Positions 44,599 to 53,090 of a stretch of 64,000 nt of DNA are shown one piece after another. Where the stretch lies: the NCBI GenBank assembly GCA_022821065.1, contig JAJEEK010000010.1, forward strand, positions 24,534 through 88,533, read 5' to 3'. The position numbers and the translations under genes are program-made. Below the pieces are notes generated by a model. That model did no database searches. It was not told the DNA's origin and worked only from the letters and a program-made list of their open reading frames with translations. This stretch comes from Candidatus Poribacteria bacterium (GTDB taxonomy: Bacteria > Poribacteria > WGA-4E > WGA-3G). Numbering within the stretch: position 1 is the stretch's first letter; each line of letters opens with the position of its first letter.

Positions 44599-46042
44599 CA
44601 CTGAGTTCTTCCTCATTCAGGAGATGCTGTTGGAACTCAACAGCGTCATTATGGAGTTCCTCAGCAACGTCATAGTAGTCTTTCGGCTCTATGCCTTCAA
44701 TGCTGTCAAATGGAATTTCCTGTACAGGCTTGTCCGTGTGGAACCACCAAGCACCAACCTCTTCCTTCGTCAACCAAGTCGTCGGCTCCGTCTTATTTTT
44801 CCCCAATTTCATCACTTCGCCTTCACGAACTAAGTTGCCAATTTGCTCAAGGAGCCAGTCACTATGTGTCGTGATAATCACACGTACACCCACTCTCACT
44901 AAACGGGCGAGTGCCAAAGCAACCTTGGTTTGGGCAGCCGGATGTAGATGTGCTTCAGGTTCTTCAATAATGAGCGTATCACCTGGTTGAACGACTCCGC
45001 GTAAAAACAGCACAAGCGTTGCAAGTTCAGAGACCATCGCTGAAGAATGACTCATACGCAGTGCCTGTTCCGATTTTTGTGGACGATAGCGAAATTCTGG
45101 ATAACCACCAGCCGGTCGGTTAACCACTATCTCGCCACGTAGTACTTCGTCCTCCAGAACTTTGGCGATGCCATTCATCTCATCTGAAGATACGCGACGT
45201 TCATCATAATTTATAATTTGTTTCAGAAAATCCGCTATCATCCCCGAAAACGGCGGAATTTCAGAGAAGTGTTCCAATCCAACGCGAGTGGCACGATCTA
45301 CAAGAGAACTGGCAATCATATTATGGCTTTGCAGGATGCCGCTCCGAGCAGCTGGCAGGTAATAAGATTTTGTCGGCCCAATCCACATAAAAGCCTGCAC
45401 TAATTCCGTCCAATTTCTAAGGTTAAGTGCCTCTCGGAGGGCATTTTTATCCTCAGAATGCAGACTTACATCCTCATTGATAAATCCGCTTGCAGCAATA
45501 CCGGATCCAGAATCAGAGATATCAACAGACCAGAGCGTTTGATTCTCCTCACTCACTTTCAGTGAAACTTTCATTGGATTGTTTTGATTTTCGGTGAACT
45601 TTATCAGTTCGGAAGTAGATTCAAGATCAAAACATCGTCTGAGTTCATCTTTCAAGTTTTCAAGGTTCTCAAGATCAGCCTGCAGTCCATCATGTACCGA
45701 CTGTGGTAAGTCCGAAAACTTGAAGGAGGGGGCTGCCGTTAACTTTTCAAATATCTCTTGCGCTTCTTCTGGTAATGCCTGAGTTGCGGGGCCAGGAAGT
45801 CGTGAGTCATGAAGCTGACTTAATTGAAAAATACGATAGGGCGACCAAGGGACTCGTGAAATGCTTTCAAAGTTACGTTGTAAAGCATAGATGAGCGCAG
45901 CAAGATACGTCTTGCCAGTGTTACTCTCACCAACAAACACAGTTAACGGACGCAAATCTATCTCCGCTTTCTCTATCGGTCCAAAATTCTCAACTGCAAT
46001 ATGAACATTCGGTGATTGCTGTTTATCCCTAGTTTTTTGCAT
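44591..46042 (-). CDS. AAA15/AAA21-type ABC-like ATPase (OLD/RecF-like)
   Basis: A 483-residue SMC/ABC-like ATPase. Walker A is GESNTGKT at 38-45, the signature-like SHSSAMVSELATL is near residue 335, Walker B is LIIEEPEAHLHP, and the switch histidine is in ITTHSDWLLEQ. The N-terminal ENFGPIEKAEIDLRPL is the typical first strand pair. There is no TOPRIM domain, unlike OLD nucleases. Start at ATG 46042 with AAGG upstream; an in-frame ATG at 46105 adds 21 residues without support. The coupled downstream gene encodes a candidate nuclease. Together they look like a compact two-gene defence module. Confidence 0.82.
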   Translation of the reverse strand: MQKTRDKQQSPNVHIAVENFGPIEKAEIDLRPLTVFVGESNTGKTYLAALIYALQRNFESISRVPWSPYRIFQLSQLHDSRLPGPATQALPEEAQEIFEKLTAAPSFKFSDLPQSVHDGLQADLENLENLKDELRRCFDLESTSELIKFTENQNNPMKVSLKVSEENQTLWSVDISDSGSGIAASGFINEDVSLHSEDKNALREALNLRNWTELVQAFMWIGPTKSYYLPAARSGILQSHNMIASSLVDRATRVGLEHFSEIPPFSGMIADFLKQIINYDERRVSSDEMNGIAKVLEDEVLRGEIVVNRPAGGYPEFRYRPQKSEQALRMSHSSAMVSELATLVLFLRGVVQPGDTLIIEEPEAHLHPAAQTKVALALARLVRVGVRVIITTHSDWLLEQIGNLVREGEVMKLGKNKTEPTTWLTKEEVGAWWFHTDKPVQEIPFDSIEGIEPKDYYDVAEELHNDAVEFQQHLLNEEELSDE

Positions 46043-46107
46043 TATCTTTACCTTCAAAGATGCTGATTTTAAACCTATTATATGCCTATTCTCACCTATT
46101 TGCAACG

Positions 46108-46134
46108 AAAAATGGGCGAGAAAACCCCGCCCAT
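46108..46134 (-). terminator. Intrinsic terminator after the LamG gene
   Basis: On the minus strand ATGGGCG, a 9-base loop and CGCCCAT are followed by TTTT. It ends the transcript of the LamG gene at 46163-46951 and separates it from the ATPase gene. Confidence 0.75.
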
Positions 46135-46162
46135 CTTGAATAAAAAATAGACAGTAGATAGC

Positions 46163-46951
46163 CTATCTCTTCAAATTGCCCCACGTTGTCGCCAGTTTGT
46201 CGCGGGCTGAGACATCAAGTGTATCGTTGATAATCTTCTGGAGTTCGGCTTCAGTCAGCGCGTAATTGGCTAACATCAACTCATCCATCCGTCCCTGAAA
46301 GAAACGCGGGCAACACGCGTTATTCTCACCGCCGAATTTCAGCGATCTATCCGGCATACTCCGTCCAGGTCCCTTTTGCGCGATAGCCGTGCCATCGGAT
46401 TCACCGTTAATATAGAAACCGGCTTCGCTCCCATCCCAGATAAGCGCGACGTGGCTCCACTCTTTCGCCTTTACCTTGCCGGTAGAAATGTGGTAGCCGG
46501 GTGCACTGGTGTCATAGAAATAGTAAGCGAATTTCCCTTCACCGGGTTCAATCTGCAGATAATAGGTGTTCTTGAAGAAGATAGTAAATTTGTTCTCCTG
46601 ACCACCTGCTGGCAATTCATTGGGGTAAATCCACGCCATCATTGTAATCGCTTCATCTATATCGACTTCGTCGGAGTGTTCGACCTCTATGAAATCAGCT
46701 TTGCCGACCGAGCCCGCCATCTCCACGGCTTTGCCAAGGATACCCTCAGTCCATTTCACGTTCCCGTTGAATTCGCCGACCAAGCCAGCAGTCGCTTCCT
46801 CGGTCTGGTTCCCTTTACCTTCGTCGAAATGCCAGACATATAGCTGTTTACCGAGTTGCTTCACATTCCCTTTCCCACCCGCAGCATAAACTGCGAAGCA
46901 GAGGGATACACTTAGAAAAACGCATAGTATCGTAAGAACTTGGGCTCTCAT
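46163..46951 (-). CDS. Secreted LamG-domain protein
   Basis: A 262-residue exported protein with a signal peptide (residues 1-24, ending VYAAG) and one LamG/concanavalin-like domain: YVWHFDEGKG, an EVDIDEAITMMAWIYP strand, and WSHVALIWDGSEAGFYING. Such domains bind carbohydrate or other surface ligands. The C-terminal segment SARDKLATTWGNLKR is shared with the next LamG protein. ATG 46951 with AGGAGG nine bases before it is chosen; a longer frame to 47029 runs into a repeat. The role is unknown, probably at the cell surface. Confidence 0.8.
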   Translation of the reverse strand: MRAQVLTILCVFLSVSLCFAVYAAGGKGNVKQLGKQLYVWHFDEGKGNQTEEATAGLVGEFNGNVKWTEGILGKAVEMAGSVGKADFIEVEHSDEVDIDEAITMMAWIYPNELPAGGQENKFTIFFKNTYYLQIEPGEGKFAYYFYDTSAPGYHISTGKVKAKEWSHVALIWDGSEAGFYINGESDGTAIAQKGPGRSMPDRSLKFGGENNACCPRFFQGRMDELMLANYALTEAELQKIINDTLDVSARDKLATTWGNLKR

Positions 46952-47006
46952 CAGTGATTCCTCCTCGTAGAATGCATAGAAAGGCGGATATGAAAACCCG
47001 CCGTTT

Positions 47007-47250
47007 TTTAAACTTTCCTTGCGGTTCAATCAGGGTTCTCGCGGTTAGGACGTCGTTATCTGTTGTCTGTCGCGCCGTTGTTGCGACTGCTTGCTATTGG
47101 CGTATCAGTAACCAACAACCAGTAACCAGTAACCAGTTAAGAGGTGTGCGGATAACACAATATCTCTTTTCTGGAAACTGTTAACTGGAAACTGTTAACT
47201 TCTTTATCAGAAATCATCGCGGAACGTAGTGGAGCGATGCACAAAAACTT
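47007..47250. repeat. CCTTGCGGTT-GATGCACA repeat with nested palindrome
   Basis: AACTTTCCTTGCGGTT ... GGACGTCGTTATCTGTTGTC ... TTGCGACTG at the left and AAATCATCGCGGAACGTAGTGGAGCGATGCACA at the right belong to one repeat (compare 51700-51835). Between them, at 47108-47203, a CAGTTA-type palindrome is inserted. Confidence 0.7.
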
Positions 47251-47305
47251 TTAACCAACAACTCGTGCCTTAGTCAAAGTATGGGAGTCGAGTTCTTGGT
47301 TAAAG

Positions 47306-48088
47306 TTAAAAAGACATTTTCAACTTCAATTTACCCCATGTTGTGGCAAGTTTGTCCTTCGGAGACACAGCAAAAAAGACACCGTTTTCCATATCTTGAT
47401 TGATTTCGTCAACGGAGAGGGCACGATTGTAAATCGCCACTTCATCAACTAAACCGACCATTCCGTCTAATCCAGTTTGTGCCTTACCGATACGGAAGAC
47501 AACATCAATGCTGTTAATTTTACCTGCTGGTGGTTCGTATTCCACATCCAGCTTGCCGTCAATGTATTGGCGAATCATATCGCCATCGTAGGTAGAAGAA
47601 ACATGATGCCACTCCTCTAACGCGGGTTTAATGGTCTGCTTATTTCGAGACCCTTGCCATCCACCTATGTTAATCCACGTCTCAATTTGTGGTGCACCCG
47701 TAAACTGTGCACTCCATTGCAGGCAATAACCCCCGACGTTCGCTCCGCTTCTACGTCCCATCAGGTTAGAATCACCTTGAGATTCTTCAGGGAAAAACCA
47801 TGCTTGAATCGTGAGTTCATCGGTGATGTCAAGCTCAGGGACCGCGTCAACCTCTACGAATTTTTCGGTGTCTTCAAGATGGACAGCACCGCCAAATTTG
47901 CCATCTTTCGACCAAACTGCACCTTCAAAGACCCCTTCAAGGTTATTGCCACTCACATCCGTAACTTTGCCACCCTCATCTTTATCGAAGGTGAAGTACA
48001 ACATGAGCGCGTCGTCATCGTTTATTGCCCATGCACTCACACTGAAACTCAGCGCAATGACGAACAACACTATGATAATCGGTTTCAT
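47306..48088 (-). CDS. Secreted LamG-domain protein
   Basis: A 260-residue paralogue of the neighbouring LamG protein. The signal peptide is residues 1-21 (MKPIIIVLFVIALSFSVSA). The LamG domain carries LYFTFDKDEGG, ELTIQAWFFPEES and WHHVSSTYDGDMIRQYIDG, and ends with VDEVAIYNRALSVDEI. The tail KDKLATTWGKLKLK repeats the ending of the other paralogue. AAGGAG lies 9 bases upstream of ATG 48088. The longer frame reaching 48511 reads through the next gene in another frame and is rejected. Likely a surface or secreted binding protein. Confidence 0.82.
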   Translation of the reverse strand: MKPIIIVLFVIALSFSVSAWAINDDDALMLYFTFDKDEGGKVTDVSGNNLEGVFEGAVWSKDGKFGGAVHLEDTEKFVEVDAVPELDITDELTIQAWFFPEESQGDSNLMGRRSGANVGGYCLQWSAQFTGAPQIETWINIGGWQGSRNKQTIKPALEEWHHVSSTYDGDMIRQYIDGKLDVEYEPPAGKINSIDVVFRIGKAQTGLDGMVGLVDEVAIYNRALSVDEINQDMENGVFFAVSPKDKLATTWGKLKLKMSF

Positions 48089-48122
48089 AACAGCGAACTC
48101 CTTTTTTATGGTCGATAGCCAA

Positions 48123-49757
48123 TTAGAAACTGGAAATTTGTATTTCCTTTGCAGTGATAAACTCAAGCAGTGCAGGCACGCCTTCCTGCGTTTTCTGGAT
48201 ACCGCGTTGGATCGCCGGGATAATCTGGTCCGGCGTTTCGACGCGTTCACCGTAGCCACCGAACGCCTTCGCCATATCCGCGTAGTTGCCAGAGATGTCT
48301 GTAGATCTGAATTTTTCGGTGGATACAGGCATAATCGGAATCTCAATCGCCATAGAGAAGTTATTGAAAAGGACAGAGAGAATCGGTATCCGTTCACGGA
48401 CCGCTGTCTCGAAATCCATACCGGTGAAGCCGATTGCTGCGTCCCCCCAGACATTAACGCAGAGCGCATCCGGTCTTGCGAGTTTCGCACCCATGGCGAG
48501 TCCGAGACCATAACCGAGCTGCGTTGTCTTTCCCCAACCGATGTAGGTCAATGGCACAGTAGACTGCCAGAAAGGCGACATTTGGTCACGCGGACTCCCC
48601 GCATCGTGTGTAATAATCGTGTTTTTGACATCAACAGCATGCAACAAATCCCAGATAACACGATACGGAGTCATCGGTACAGCGTCGGACGTGAGTTTCG
48701 GCATCCACTGTTCAAGCCATTCCGCTTTGATGGTACCAATCTCTTCTGTGACAGCAGCGGTGTGCGCTTCGGATGCACCCTCTGATCGTTCACGAACGGC
48801 TTCCACTAAACCCTCTAAAATCAATCCAGCATCACCGACAAGTGCAATTTCAACCGGAACGTCTTTGTTAATATCGGCTGGGTCCAAAGTGGCGTGCATG
48901 ACACGTGTGCCTTCTGGAATCTTGACCCCGAAATGCGTTCGGGTGAAGCTGCAGCCGATACCGAACAGGAGGTCCGTTTTTTGGAGGAAATGATGCACTG
49001 TTTTCGGAATCGAACGACCGCCGGAACCGAGGGACAGCGGGTGATCTTCTGGGAAAGCACTTTTTCCACCCAAACTTGTTGTTACAGGTGCACCGAGGAG
49101 TTCCGCTAATTCTTTCAATGCATCCCATGCTTTGGCGTAATGGACACCCTGACCTGCGTAGATCACTGGACACTCTGCGGCGAGTAGGGCATCTGCGGCA
49201 GCATCAATTGACGCGGCGTCAGGTCCATAACGTACTATTGGAACAGGCGTAGGTTCAAAAGGTTCGGGGATTTCTTCACCAAATAGATCCGACGGGAACT
49301 CAACGAGTGCAGGTCGCGGTCTACCGTTGCGTGCTTGTGTAAAGGCACGCCTTAACGCTTCCGGCACGGCATCCGGTAACGTAACCTGTTCACACGACTT
49401 CGTCACATGCCGATAGTTCAAGGCGGAATTGAAATTCGGCTGGATCTGCGTCAATGTCCTGGCGTATCCCATCGGTAAAACGACGATTGGCGCGGAATCG
49501 CCGTACGCTTGTGCGACACCGCCAAACGCGTTCTCGGAACCGGGACCGCTCTGCATACAGAATACACCGATCTTCTCGCCAGAGGTCATCCGGCTCATCG
49601 CATCCGCCATGTGGAGTCCGATCCGTTCCTGCCTGACGATAATCGTACGGATGTCTAATTTTGCCGCCGCCTCAATTATCGGGTTGACAGGATAGGCAAA
49701 CAGGTATTCCACACCTTCTGCTTTAAGGACTTTTGCAACTGCATCAACAACTTTCAT
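48123..49757 (-). CDS. Thiamine-diphosphate enzyme, acetolactate synthase-like
   Basis: A 544-residue TPP-dependent enzyme of the pyruvate-oxidase/acetolactate-synthase superfamily. The catalytic Glu is in VRQERIGLHMADAMSR, the central domain binds a nucleotide or is structural, and the TPP motif begins GDAAIGFTGMD and ends near SVLFNN. It is a little shorter than IlvB and has no ilvN or ilvC beside it, so a role in branched-chain synthesis is unlikely; decarboxylation or carboligation of a 2-oxo acid is likely. The start codon follows the CCGCAAGGAAAG repeat element. The LamG gene begins 34 bases after its stop. Confidence 0.85.
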   Translation of the reverse strand: MKVVDAVAKVLKAEGVEYLFAYPVNPIIEAAAKLDIRTIIVRQERIGLHMADAMSRMTSGEKIGVFCMQSGPGSENAFGGVAQAYGDSAPIVVLPMGYARTLTQIQPNFNSALNYRHVTKSCEQVTLPDAVPEALRRAFTQARNGRPRPALVEFPSDLFGEEIPEPFEPTPVPIVRYGPDAASIDAAADALLAAECPVIYAGQGVHYAKAWDALKELAELLGAPVTTSLGGKSAFPEDHPLSLGSGGRSIPKTVHHFLQKTDLLFGIGCSFTRTHFGVKIPEGTRVMHATLDPADINKDVPVEIALVGDAGLILEGLVEAVRERSEGASEAHTAAVTEEIGTIKAEWLEQWMPKLTSDAVPMTPYRVIWDLLHAVDVKNTIITHDAGSPRDQMSPFWQSTVPLTYIGWGKTTQLGYGLGLAMGAKLARPDALCVNVWGDAAIGFTGMDFETAVRERIPILSVLFNNFSMAIEIPIMPVSTEKFRSTDISGNYADMAKAFGGYGERVETPDQIIPAIQRGIQKTQEGVPALLEFITAKEIQISSF

Positions 49758-49875
49758 ATTTTTAACTTTCCTTGCGGTTCGGTGAGGCGGGTTGGTATTT
49801 TCAAGTGCCTCTCCGTATATCCGTCCTTCATTACATTACGGACTATGTCTCGGTTTTTTCATAGAATAAAAAGAC

Positions 49876-50688
49876 TTATGCACTCGTGCCTGTCGGTTTT
49901 CCTGCATCCATCACAAGTGGGAAACTATCGCCTTCCAGTTTATCGCCGTTATTAACGGTGACAAAAGGTTTCATAACGTGGTTGCCGCTTTCATCGTAGA
50001 GCGTTTCACCGGTCATATAATGCACTGCAATCGCGCGACGCGGGTTTCCACTTGTGTTATCGTGTGAACCGTGCCATGTCAAAGCGTGATGATAGTGGAC
50101 ATATCCCTTCGGTACCGGACAGAGCTCTACTTCCAATTCACGGTCTTCAAAGCAGTCAGGCATCGAATGGATATCTTTGATCGAATGCAGGAACGGAATC
50201 TGATTGCCCCAATGATAAGAACCAGGGATCATACGCATACATCCGTTGCTCTCATCAACATCGTCCAATGCCACCCACGCCGTTACCTGACTCGTTTTCG
50301 GCGTGAGGATCGGCCAATACGGTGAATCCTGATGCCACATATTGACACCACCGACCTCAGCAGGTTTATACTGGATCTGGTCGTGCCAAACGCGCAACTC
50401 CGTCGCTGCTGTCAGTTGTCCAATCTCTTCCACGATGATCGGATTGTGAACGAGGCGATGATAAGCGGAACTCGCCTCCCAAATGTTAACGACTTGCCAG
50501 ACCGGACTCTCTTCTCTACCACCAAGATTAACGATATGAACCGGCTGCGGAACATCAGCTTTCTTGTAGTCATCAATCACACGTGCTAACTCTGACCGTA
50601 ATTCCTCGACCTGTTCATCGTTTAAAGCACGACTTCCGAGAAGAAACCCTTTTTTACGAAATGTGTCAACCTGTGCTTGGTTGAGCAT
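49876..50688 (-). CDS. Phytanoyl-CoA dioxygenase (PhyH) family protein
   Basis: A 270-residue canonical PhyH oxygenase. WHQD near residue 120 supplies the first His and the Asp, WHGSHDNTSG has the distal His, and NPRRAIAVHYM contains the 2-oxoglutarate Arg. IPGSYHWG is the usual turn. It is the second of two adjacent paralogues (the other at 50708-51520), with 19 bases between them. Start at ATG 50688, GGAGG five bases before; the longer frame to 50739 reads into the upstream gene. The substrate is unknown. Confidence 0.85.
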   Translation of the reverse strand: MLNQAQVDTFRKKGFLLGSRALNDEQVEELRSELARVIDDYKKADVPQPVHIVNLGGREESPVWQVVNIWEASSAYHRLVHNPIIVEEIGQLTAATELRVWHDQIQYKPAEVGGVNMWHQDSPYWPILTPKTSQVTAWVALDDVDESNGCMRMIPGSYHWGNQIPFLHSIKDIHSMPDCFEDRELEVELCPVPKGYVHYHHALTWHGSHDNTSGNPRRAIAVHYMTGETLYDESGNHVMKPFVTVNNGDKLEGDSFPLVMDAGKPTGTSA

Positions 50689-50707
50689 GCTTGCCTCCAA
50701 TGGAAAA

Positions 50708-51520
50708 TTATATATTCGCTTTCGTTCGCTTCCCCGCATCCATCACAAGCGGGAAATGGTGCCCCGCCAACTTACTACCGTCATTGACAGTAACAAAACG
50801 CTTCATGATGTGGTTGCCACTTTGATAATAAATGGTTTCGCCGGTCATATAATGCACCGCAATCGCGCGGCGCGGTTCACTACTGGTGTTGTCATGAGAG
50901 CCGTGCCACGTTAAAGCGTGATGGTAGTGGACATGCCCCTTCGGCACAGGGCAAAGTTCTACTTCTAACGCGTTGTCTTCAAACTGATCCGGCATTGTGT
51001 GGATGTCTGGGATTTCGCGTAGAAACGGCATTTGACTGCCCCAATGATAAGAGCCGGGGACCATACGCATACATCCATTGCTCTCATCGACATCGTCTAA
51101 CGCCACCCATGCTGTTACCTGACTCGTTTTCGGCATGAGGATACCCCATAACGGCGAATCCTGATGCCAACGGTTGACACCACCGACCTGCGGTGGTTTG
51201 TATTGGATCTGGTCGTGCCAGACACGGAGTTCCGTCGCGTCTGTTAGCTGTCCGATCTCTTCGACAATGACGGGGTTGTGAACCAATCGGTGGTATGCAG
51301 AACTCGCTTCCCAAATATTAACGATCTGCCAGACCGGTGCCTCTTCCTTGCCGCCGAGGTTGGCGATACGTACCGGCTGTGGTACTTCAGGTTTTTCATA
51401 ATTATCGATGACGCGCGCCAAGTCTTCGCGCAATTCGTCAACCTGTTCGTCACTTAAGACACGGCTTCCAAGAAGAAACCCTTTTTTGCGAAATGTATCA
51501 ACCTGTGTTTGACTGAGCAT
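50708..51520 (-). CDS. Phytanoyl-CoA dioxygenase (PhyH) family protein, tandem paralogue
   Basis: A 270-residue PhyH oxygenase very similar along its whole length to the gene at 49876. WHQD near residue 120, WHGSHDNTSS and the EPRRAIAVHYM Arg are intact. The pair arose by tandem duplication. Its start codon is preceded by the AACCGCAAGGAACATTAAAA repeat element, while the downstream copy has a plain GGAGG site. Iron and 2-oxoglutarate dependence is a family property. Why two copies are kept is unknown; different substrates or dosage are possible. Confidence 0.85.
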   Translation of the reverse strand: MLSQTQVDTFRKKGFLLGSRVLSDEQVDELREDLARVIDNYEKPEVPQPVRIANLGGKEEAPVWQIVNIWEASSAYHRLVHNPVIVEEIGQLTDATELRVWHDQIQYKPPQVGGVNRWHQDSPLWGILMPKTSQVTAWVALDDVDESNGCMRMVPGSYHWGSQMPFLREIPDIHTMPDQFEDNALEVELCPVPKGHVHYHHALTWHGSHDNTSSEPRRAIAVHYMTGETIYYQSGNHIMKRFVTVNDGSKLAGHHFPLVMDAGKRTKANI

Positions 51521-51617
51521 ATTCTTTTAATGTTCCTTGCGGTTCGTTTAGGCGGATTGTGTAAAGAGAAATCTCTTACGTATATCCAGCCCGCCCGTTG
51601 GTTGGGCTTACACACAT

Positions 51618-51835
51618 TTTTTAAACTTTCTTTGCGGTTGAATCAGGGTTATCGCGGTCAGGACGTCGTTCTCTGTTGTCCGTCGCGCCTTCGTTGCGAT
51701 CTTTTTAATTTTCCTTGCGGTTCAATGAGAGTTCTCGTGGCCAATAAGTCGTCCTCTGTTGTCCGCCGCGCCTTCGTTGCGACTACTGCCAATTAGAAAT
51801 CATCGCGGAACGTAGTGGAGCGATGCACAGAAACT
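51618..51835. repeat. Tandem CCTTGCGGTT repeats (one partial, one full)
   Basis: A partial copy (51618-51699, ending TTGCGATC) is followed by a full copy (51700-51835) that runs CCTTGCGGTT ... CTCTGTTGTCCGCCGCGCC ... AATCATCGCGGAACGTAGTGGAGCGATGCACA. They fill most of the gap between the dehydrogenase and PhyH genes. Confidence 0.75.
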
Positions 51836-51876
51836 TAATAGTTAAAATAACTTTCCTTGCGCTACCATGATTTATT

Positions 51877-52911
51877 TTAACTGTTAGTTACTCTATTTTT
51901 GAGTTCAACCCACTCATCGTCAGAGAGTTTTGGGGGCCACGCAATCCGTTTGCCGAGGAGGGCGGAACGATATGCCGCCATAATCAGATCAAAACCGAGC
52001 AATGCGAACTCCAATCTATTGCGATGCGGTTGATTCTCGTCGTCCAGCCACGTCGCGATTGCCTCTGTAAAGGCGCGCTGCCCGAACTTGTCATCTTCAC
52101 CGAAGTGGGTCGGCTCGACAAAGTGCTCTGCCATACCGTCGAGTTGGTATCCCCAAGAACCGTTTTCTCGCCACCACATCCTGCCTTTCGTCCCCCAAAA
52201 ATCGAGGTTGCACCGCGGGTTACTCCCCGGGAAATCGACGGTTCCAAACGCCGTCCGCGCGGACTCAAAAAAGACGCGCGCCCCGTTCTCAAAGGTATAA
52301 ATCGCCATCAAGTCTTCCGGACACTGGCGATGCGGAACGTCATAGATTTCTGCACCTTCAACGGCGCCCCATACATGTGTAATTGGGATGTCTTTTAATG
52401 CAAATAGCACGACATCCATGAGGTGAGTATCCATATCGGTAATATCGCCTTCGGTGCAGGCGCGGATGAAGTGTATGTCCCCAAGACTGTCATCGGCGAA
52501 AAATTCCAGCAGCTTCTCGGCAAACGGTAGATACCGGCGTTGATGATTGACAACGATCTTCAGTCCTGTTTTCTCGTGTGCCGCAGCGAGTGCCTCCGCT
52601 TCGCGGGGTCTGAGCGCGAGCGGTTTCTCTATTACCAATGCTTTCACACCGGCTGCAGCGGCAGGCTCCACCCAGATATGCCGTGGCACTGTCGGTTCTG
52701 TTACAGCGTGGACGATATCGGGTTTCTCTGTCTCCAACATCTCGACGTAATCGGCATATCCGGTAACGTTCAACTCTGCCGATGCTGCTTTTAAACGTTC
52801 CTCGTCAATCTCACAGATGGCAATAACCTTCATATTCTCGATGCCAGCATAGCATCGGGCATGGTGGACACCACGCCTACCTCCGACAATCGCAGTCCGA
52901 TACATCGCCAT
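51877..52911 (-). CDS. Gfo/Idh/MocA-family oxidoreductase
   Basis: A 344-residue dehydrogenase. The N-terminus (YRTAIVGGRRGVHHARCY) has the nucleotide-binding glycines, VIEKPLALR the conserved lysine, and NHQRRYLPFA a family-common element. DTHLMDVVLFAL covers the substrate-side His region. Start at ATG 52911 with AGGAGG 6 bases upstream; longer in-frame starts are not supported. It is divergent from an enolase-superfamily gene, with a promoter for the latter between them. Likely oxidises a sugar or polyol. Confidence 0.83.
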   Translation of the reverse strand: MAMYRTAIVGGRRGVHHARCYAGIENMKVIAICEIDEERLKAASAELNVTGYADYVEMLETEKPDIVHAVTEPTVPRHIWVEPAAAAGVKALVIEKPLALRPREAEALAAAHEKTGLKIVVNHQRRYLPFAEKLLEFFADDSLGDIHFIRACTEGDITDMDTHLMDVVLFALKDIPITHVWGAVEGAEIYDVPHRQCPEDLMAIYTFENGARVFFESARTAFGTVDFPGSNPRCNLDFWGTKGRMWWRENGSWGYQLDGMAEHFVEPTHFGEDDKFGQRAFTEAIATWLDDENQPHRNRLEFALLGFDLIMAAYRSALLGKRIAWPPKLSDDEWVELKNRVTNS

Positions 52912-53022
52912 AATATGCCTCCTCATTGAAGCGTGCAACTCACAGATTCCCGAAACGTGCCATTATATTAACACGCCCACAAATTTGTGTCAACTGTTTG
53001 ATTTGGATGTTTTAGTTCTGTA

Positions 53023-53051
53023 TTGTTAAATTCGCGCGCTTGTGATACAAT
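53023..53051 (+). promoter_or_regulatory. Sigma-70-like promoter of the enolase-superfamily gene
   Basis: TTGTTA (53023-53028) and TACAAT (53046-53051) with a 17-base spacer, 39 bases before ATG 53091. Confidence 0.6.
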
Positions 53052-53090
53052 ACAACGCATCAAGTAAAATCACCTTCTATGGGGGACTAT

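Noticed and set aside
47306..48511. A 401-residue frame extending the LamG gene upstream
   Set aside because: The added part is the TPP-enzyme gene read in another frame; a signal peptide and AAGGAG mark the start at 48088.
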